In this document: one piece after another, positions 4,934 through 7,921 of the stretch | Layout: each line of letters starts with the position of its first letter | Numbering within the stretch: position 1 is the stretch's first letter | Assembly (NCBI GenBank): GCA_044351785.1 | Contig: JBILFC010000137.1 | Location: 1-7,921, forward strand | Direction of reading: 5' to 3' | Source: JAIYCX01 sp044351785 | Lineage (GTDB): Bacteria; Bdellovibrionota_C; UBA2361; SZUA-149; DAOLCO01 | DNA length: 7,921 nucleotides | Notes under the pieces: generated by a model | What the model was told of the DNA's origin: nothing | Seen by the model: the letters and a program-made list of their open reading frames with translations, nothing else | Databases searched by the model: none | Translations under genes and position numbers: made by a program

Positions 4934-6301
4934 TTACGCCATCCTATCCATAATTCTTCTAAGAACCGTCCTATCAAGTCCTAAGCTCTTACTAGCTTGC
5001 ACTTGATTCCCACCGCATTCCTCTAGTGCCTTTTTAACTAAAGTTTCTTCAAAGTGATGGACTTGGTCTCTGAAGGTTCCTTTTGATTGAATGGATTTGT
5101 CTGAGCTTAATTGAAGTTCATCTGCACTTAGTGTTGTTAATCCTCTAAAGTGGGCAAGGTGACATGCTCTTTCAATTGTAGCTTGGAGTTCTCTTATATT
5201 TCCTGGCCAAGAGTAGCGTTCTATCTTTTTTATTGCCGAAGTTTCAAGTTTTCTGAGGGAAAGGTTTTCTTTGGAAATAGTATTATTAAAAAAATCTTCT
5301 GAAAGAAGTGAGATGTCATCTTTTCTTTCCCTTAAGGGTGGCAGATCAAGTGTAATGTGAGAAATCCGATGATAAAAATCTTCTCTAATTGACCCCTTTT
5401 TAATTAATTCTTTGATTGGTTTGTTTATTGCTGTAATAAGTCTAAAATTACTTTTTTCAAGTCTATTAGACCCTACTCTTCTAAATGTTTTCTCCTGAAG
5501 TACTTCGAGCAGTAGTACTTGGGTCTCTTTCGGTAGTGAATCTATTTCATCAATAAATAAACATCCACCTTCTGCTTCTGCGATTAGCCCGCGTCTATCT
5601 TCTAGCGCTCCAGTAAATGCGCCTCTTTTATGACCGAAGAGTTCGCTAGCTACAAGATCTGGATTACTAAAGGAAGGTTGGTAGCGAATAAAAGGTCCTT
5701 TGTTTCTTTTAGAGAATGAATGAATGATTCTAGAAATTACTCCCTTCCCTGTTCCTGTTTCACCATAAATTAAGATTGGCTGATCATTAAAACATGCATA
5801 GTTTAGAGTTTCCATGACTTGCAACATCGACTTTGATTTTGTTTTTAATCCGAAGCGAATACCGGACTGGGAGAGCTCGGTGTTAGGGAGTTTAAGTTGT
5901 TTTTCTAAATTTACTGAATGAACTGCGTCTTTGATTAGTGGAATAAGAAAATCAGGATCAGCAGGTTTATTTATGAAGCTTAGAGCGCCTCTTTTTAGGG
6001 CTTCTTTGCCGTATTTACTCGCACTCTGTGAGGTTAGGACTAGTACCCTTGTTTTTGAATTATTCTCTAAGATTTCATCTAATAATTTAAGTCCACTTTC
6101 TGGACCAATTTTAGGATTTAAAGTTAGATCTAGGAGAATAACTTCTGGAGATTTGAGCTCAAGCGTCTCTAGTGCAAGTTCTTCATTCTCGGCAATTAGA
6201 ATTTCTGATTCTAACCCTTTTCTTTTAAGAGCTCTTTCAAGAGTTCTTGCTACCTCAGGTTCGTCGTCTACAATTAAAAGATGGCCTTTAGAATTATTCA
6301 T
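4934..6301 (-). CDS. NtrC-family sigma-54-dependent response regulator
   Basis: The 455-residue product has three domains. The receiver domain (about 6-128) has the acidic pair D12-D13, phospho-acceptor D58 (VILLDLTL), T90 and K112 (NKPAD). The AAA+ domain (about 150-380) has Walker A GETGTGKG at 180-187, an intact sigma-54-contacting GAFTGA loop at 227-232, Walker B CLFIDEID at 247-254, arginines R306 and R312 in SIREDFYHRIS, and SWPGNIREL at 364-372. A Fis-type helix-turn-helix lies at about 428-452 (GGNQVQASKSLGLDRTVLRR). Phosphorylation should drive ATP-dependent opening of sigma-54 promoters. No sensor kinase gene is in the window. Residues 204-215 (FIRYQPSFSNPD) differ from the usual FVxxNCAA form. 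ATG 6301 is 8 bases after the stop of the upstream Fe-S gene, so they are probably co-transcribed; the Shine-Dalgarno sequence is poor. Confidence 0.95.
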   Translation of the reverse strand: MNNSKGHLLIVDDEPEVARTLERALKRKGLESEILIAENEELALETLELKSPEVILLDLTLNPKIGPESGLKLLDEILENNSKTRVLVLTSQSASKYGKEALKRGALSFINKPADPDFLIPLIKDAVHSVNLEKQLKLPNTELSQSGIRFGLKTKSKSMLQVMETLNYACFNDQPILIYGETGTGKGVISRIIHSFSKRNKGPFIRYQPSFSNPDLVASELFGHKRGAFTGALEDRRGLIAEAEGGCLFIDEIDSLPKETQVLLLEVLQEKTFRRVGSNRLEKSNFRLITAINKPIKELIKKGSIREDFYHRISHITLDLPPLRERKDDISLLSEDFFNNTISKENLSLRKLETSAIKKIERYSWPGNIRELQATIERACHLAHFRGLTTLSADELQLSSDKSIQSKGTFRDQVHHFEETLVKKALEECGGNQVQASKSLGLDRTVLRRIMDRMA

Positions 6302-6309
6302 TCTCTGAA

Positions 6310-6618
6310 CTAAAGAATGCCCATCATAGCTTGAAGATCTTCAGACGGTTCCCATGGAGGAGTAAAAACTACATCAACATTTACATTTTCAATTTCAGGA
6401 AGTGTCATTAACTTATCTTTAACTTCTCCTACTAACTGAGGACCGGCAGGACAAGCAATTGATGTAAACGTCATTCTGATATTGATATCATGTTCTTTGA
6501 TATCAATGTGATAAATTAAACCAAGAGTCCAGATATCAATAAAAAGCTCTGGATCAACAATTGTTTTTATAAGTTCAATTACTTCTTCTTTTGTGGCGAG
6601 GGTGGATGGGGTAGTCAT
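6310..6618 (-). CDS. MIP18/DUF59-family Fe-S assembly protein, SufT/PaaD-like
   Basis: The product carries the family signature: a helix ending in VDPELFIDIWTLGLIYHIDI, then MTFTSIACPAGP with the conserved cysteine in a (T/S)-x-x-C-P-x-x-x sequence, and the C-terminal FTPPWEPSEDLQ. Such single-domain proteins help mature or deliver iron-sulfur clusters in the cytosol. The frame is open to ATG 6654, but that codon lies inside a perfect palindrome overlapping a possible promoter. Family members usually start shortly before the KEEV helix, so ATG 6618 (MTTPSTLATKEEV, 102 residues) is preferred. Neither start has a clear ribosome binding site. If 6654 is right the protein has 114 residues. It is the first gene of the cluster, 8 bases before the response regulator; why these two are joined is not obvious. 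Confidence 0.88.
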   Translation of the reverse strand: MTTPSTLATKEEVIELIKTIVDPELFIDIWTLGLIYHIDIKEHDINIRMTFTSIACPAGPQLVGEVKDKLMTLPEIENVNVDVVFTPPWEPSEDLQAMMGIL

Positions 6619-6644
6619 TTTTATTAGTATTTTGTTTAGATTGT

Positions 6645-6665
6645 CCTGATGCATTATGCATCAGG
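6645..6665. promoter_or_regulatory. Perfect 21-bp palindrome upstream of the Fe-S gene (probable operator)
   Basis: CCTGATGCAT (6645-6654) and ATGCATCAGG (6656-6665) are exact inverted copies around a single T. It lies 27-47 bases before the preferred start of the MIP18-like gene. On the minus strand it contains CATAAT (6658-6653), close to a -10 box, with only a poor -35 (TTCCTT, 6681-6676). No T-run follows, so it is not a terminator. The GATGCAT half-sites recall Rrf2-family operators such as those of NsrR, but with tighter spacing. Confidence 0.6.
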
Positions 6666-6687
6666 TTAGGGAAAAAAGGAAGAGAGA

Positions 6688-6718
6688 GAAAAAGGCCAAC
6701 GAGTGTGAGTCGTTAGCC
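6688..6718 (-). terminator. Intrinsic terminator of the WD40-like gene
   Basis: On the minus strand, 30 bases after the stop codon, GGCTAACGA (6718-6710) pairs with TCGTTGGCC (6702-6694) over 9 bp with one G-U pair around a 7-base loop. TTTTT (6693-6689) and a long pyrimidine stretch follow at once. The plus-strand side has no T-run, so it works in one direction and separates the WD40-like gene from the Fe-S/response-regulator cluster. Confidence 0.85.
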
Positions 6719-6748
6719 GTGATTTGGGATTGGTAGAAGTGTAGCCAT

Positions 6749-7738
6749 CTATCCAGTAATTTGACTGATAGTCAGCAGTTCTTCGACGGTGTAGCAATAT
6801 ACTTTTCGAGGTCCAAGGACGTAGAGCAACTCTTTCCCAGTTTCTTCTATCCCCATAGTCATATAGATAGGATAATCATTGTCAGGTAGCCGGAAGCAAT
6901 CCGGAAGCAACAAAAGTCCAGGTTTCTTATTAATTGTCTTCCACAACCTTATCCAGCCACCCTTAGTAAGGGTAATCAGGAGTTCTTGATCCTCGCCGGG
7001 GATATTGAATTTGACCATCGTTCGCATGGCATCATCTTTTTCTATATCCTCAAAGCGTAAAAGTACTCCAGTTGTCATGATTGGATTGTCTTCGGTTCTG
7101 AGTAAATTCTGTTGATAATGATTAAGATGTTCAAAGACAATCATTTCTCCATCCACAAAAAATGGAGTAAACTGATCAGGCACATTCGTGGTAGCAAGCA
7201 ACTGGAAACTTGTTCTCTGCAATAAATTGAAAGAAAGTAGTAGTCCAAAAGAGTCGCATGACTCAATGTTGATGATGTTAGGGTCGATTTCCTTCACTTG
7301 AAGAAAACTGATGTCCTTGCAACCGGAAATGTAGTTAATTTTCGAAGTAATGAAACCACCTTCCACGTCAACTGTAAATGTCCTGATTCGGCCAGTCGAT
7401 GTCCCGGCGATAATGATTTTTCCATCATTGCTAATCCAGACTTTTGTAATATGGTCGATATTTTCATTCTCTGTCAGAGAAATGAATTTTCTCGTTCTAC
7501 TACAAACATACAAAGTGGTAAGATTGCTCATTTCGTTGCCGGTGCAGAAGACGGAGAATTCACCGTTCATGCTCACTGCGGCGCAGACTTCTGTCTTAAT
7601 ATCCGGTAGAGCTATCGAACCTTGCGAACCTATCTGAAAGATAGCATGGGATTTGACTAGAATTACCTGTCCCCCCTGAATTAGAATCTGATCTCCAATT
7701 TCTGCGGTTGCTCTTCCAAGGTCAAAATGAGTTGGCAT
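6749..7738 (-). CDS. WD40/beta-propeller-like cytoplasmic protein of unknown function
   Basis: The 329-residue product has no signal peptide or membrane segment and is almost all short beta strands and turns. Two stretches look like propeller blades: about 96-124 (ITKVWISNDGKIIIAGTSTG, then RIRTFTVD) and about 252-268 (ELLITLTKGGWIRLWKT), each with the hydrophobic run, Gly turn and terminal strand of WD repeats, though the WD dipeptide itself is missing. Similar but weaker units lie near 50-80, 140-170 and 300-317. ATG 7738 has GGGA 8-11 bases upstream. No enzymatic motif is seen, so a scaffold or binding role is the best guess. The gene is alone on its transcript, with terminators on both sides. 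Its base composition looks visibly less AT-rich than the neighbouring sigma cluster. Confidence 0.72.
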   Translation of the reverse strand: MPTHFDLGRATAEIGDQILIQGGQVILVKSHAIFQIGSQGSIALPDIKTEVCAAVSMNGEFSVFCTGNEMSNLTTLYVCSRTRKFISLTENENIDHITKVWISNDGKIIIAGTSTGRIRTFTVDVEGGFITSKINYISGCKDISFLQVKEIDPNIINIESCDSFGLLLSFNLLQRTSFQLLATTNVPDQFTPFFVDGEMIVFEHLNHYQQNLLRTEDNPIMTTGVLLRFEDIEKDDAMRTMVKFNIPGEDQELLITLTKGGWIRLWKTINKKPGLLLLPDCFRLPDNDYPIYMTMGIEETGKELLYVLGPRKVYCYTVEELLTISQITG

Positions 7739-7769
7739 GTTAGATTTCCCATATTTTTAAATGCCGAAG

Positions 7770-7797
7770 AAAAAGCGGTTTAACCATTGTTAAAACC
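7770..7797 (-). terminator. Terminator-like hairpin upstream of the WD40-like gene
   Basis: On the minus strand GGTTTTAAC (7797-7789) pairs with GTTAAACC (7784-7777), with one bulged T and a 4-base loop. Then come GC and TTTTTC. The stem is AT-rich but the T-run is well placed. It would stop transcription arriving from beyond the right edge before the WD40-like gene, whose own promoter would then have to lie in 7739-7775. I see no convincing one there. Confidence 0.45.
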
Positions 7798-7859
7798 TTT
7801 AAACTCTCTCTTCCGTTTCTTGGCTCTAAGTAAGGCAAGAAAATGAAAGAGAGTTTAAA
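7798..7859. repeat. 62-base imperfect inverted repeat
   Basis: TTTAAACTCTCT (7798-7809) and AGAGAGTTTAAA (7848-7859) are exact inverted copies. Inside, TTC (7811-7813) matches GAA (7845-7847) past a single bulged C. After a 2x2 mismatch, TTTCTTG (7816-7822) pairs with CAAGAAA (7836-7842) around a 13-base loop. That is 22 paired bases in all. No T-run lies next to either end. It could be a bidirectional barrier, an RNA hairpin or a small non-autonomous element. Confidence 0.55.
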
Positions 7860-7897
7860 ATCTTCTTGTATGTTCCAATTTATGAATTTTGATAGCT

Positions 7898-7921
7898 GGG
7901 AACGCCGACCTCTGGTCGGCA
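7898..7921 (+). repeat. REP-like palindrome, copy B (at window edge)
   Basis: A GGGAAC head, a GCCGACC arm, a TCT loop, a GGTCGGC arm and a final A make a perfect 7-bp stem. The layout is the same as the element at 1191-1215, but four stem positions are replaced together with their partners. It ends at the last base of the window, so a longer or clustered arrangement may continue beyond. Confidence 0.6.

Noticed and set aside
4708..4977. Two open frames (one per strand) over the start of the secreted-repeat gene and the gap beside it
   Set aside because: Low-complexity or mixed composition, overlap with the supported signal-peptide start at 4841 and the end of the response regulator, and no ribosome sites.
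5931..6308. Plus-strand frame opposite the receiver domain
   Set aside because: The minus-strand frame encodes an unmistakable receiver domain; this one is Ser-rich shadow sequence.
7298..7637. Two plus-strand frames opposite the propeller-like gene
   Set aside because: They overlap each other in different frames and oppose a 329-codon gene with a start, ribosome site and terminator.

Overview
This is an AT-rich chromosomal window from a Gram-negative bacterium. The cell type is inferred from a secreted protein with a Sec signal peptide, an ECF sigma factor paired with a membrane-anchored anti-sigma-like protein, and an NtrC-type sigma-54 activator. I cannot name the taxon. Two REP-like GC-rich palindromes in an AT-rich background are the only other taxonomic hint. 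No rRNA, tRNA, CRISPR array, integrase or transposase is visible.

Layout. Positions 3-560 (+) hold the 3' part of a YedJ-like HD-domain hydrolase cut by the window edge, followed by a small multi-pass membrane protein (643-1092, +). A 295-base gap between convergent genes (1093-1387) carries one REP-like palindrome and a nested pair of helices. On the minus strand, reading right to left, come a ribbon-helix-helix-like antitoxin (2371-2144), a RelE-family toxin (2120-1845) and a RimI-like GNAT acetyltransferase (1834-1388), closely spaced. The antitoxin promoter can be read base by base: TTGATT, 17 bases, TATTAT. One palindrome lies inside the spacer and a second lies exactly 21 bp upstream. 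The predicted transcription start falls on or next to the antitoxin ATG. A divergent unrecognised gene (2673-3293, +) sits behind an 18-bp hairpin that covers a TTGACA box.

From 6654 down to 3447 there is a five-gene minus-strand cluster: a MIP18/SufT-like Fe-S assembly protein, an NtrC-type response regulator (REC, AAA+ with GAFTGA, Fis-type HTH), a secreted protein of three 27-residue charged repeats, an ECF sigma factor, and a single-pass anti-sigma-like protein. The sigma and anti-sigma genes overlap. The secreted-protein stop is 5 bases from the sigma GTG start. This looks like an envelope-sensing unit combining a sigma-54 activator with an ECF sigma switch. It is the most promising candidate system here.

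At the right end (6749-7738, -) is a WD40/beta-propeller-like protein of unknown role. A clear intrinsic terminator separates it from the Fe-S gene. The last 180 bases contain a terminator-like hairpin, a 62-base imperfect inverted repeat and a second REP-like palindrome, whose stem differs from the first by compensating base changes.
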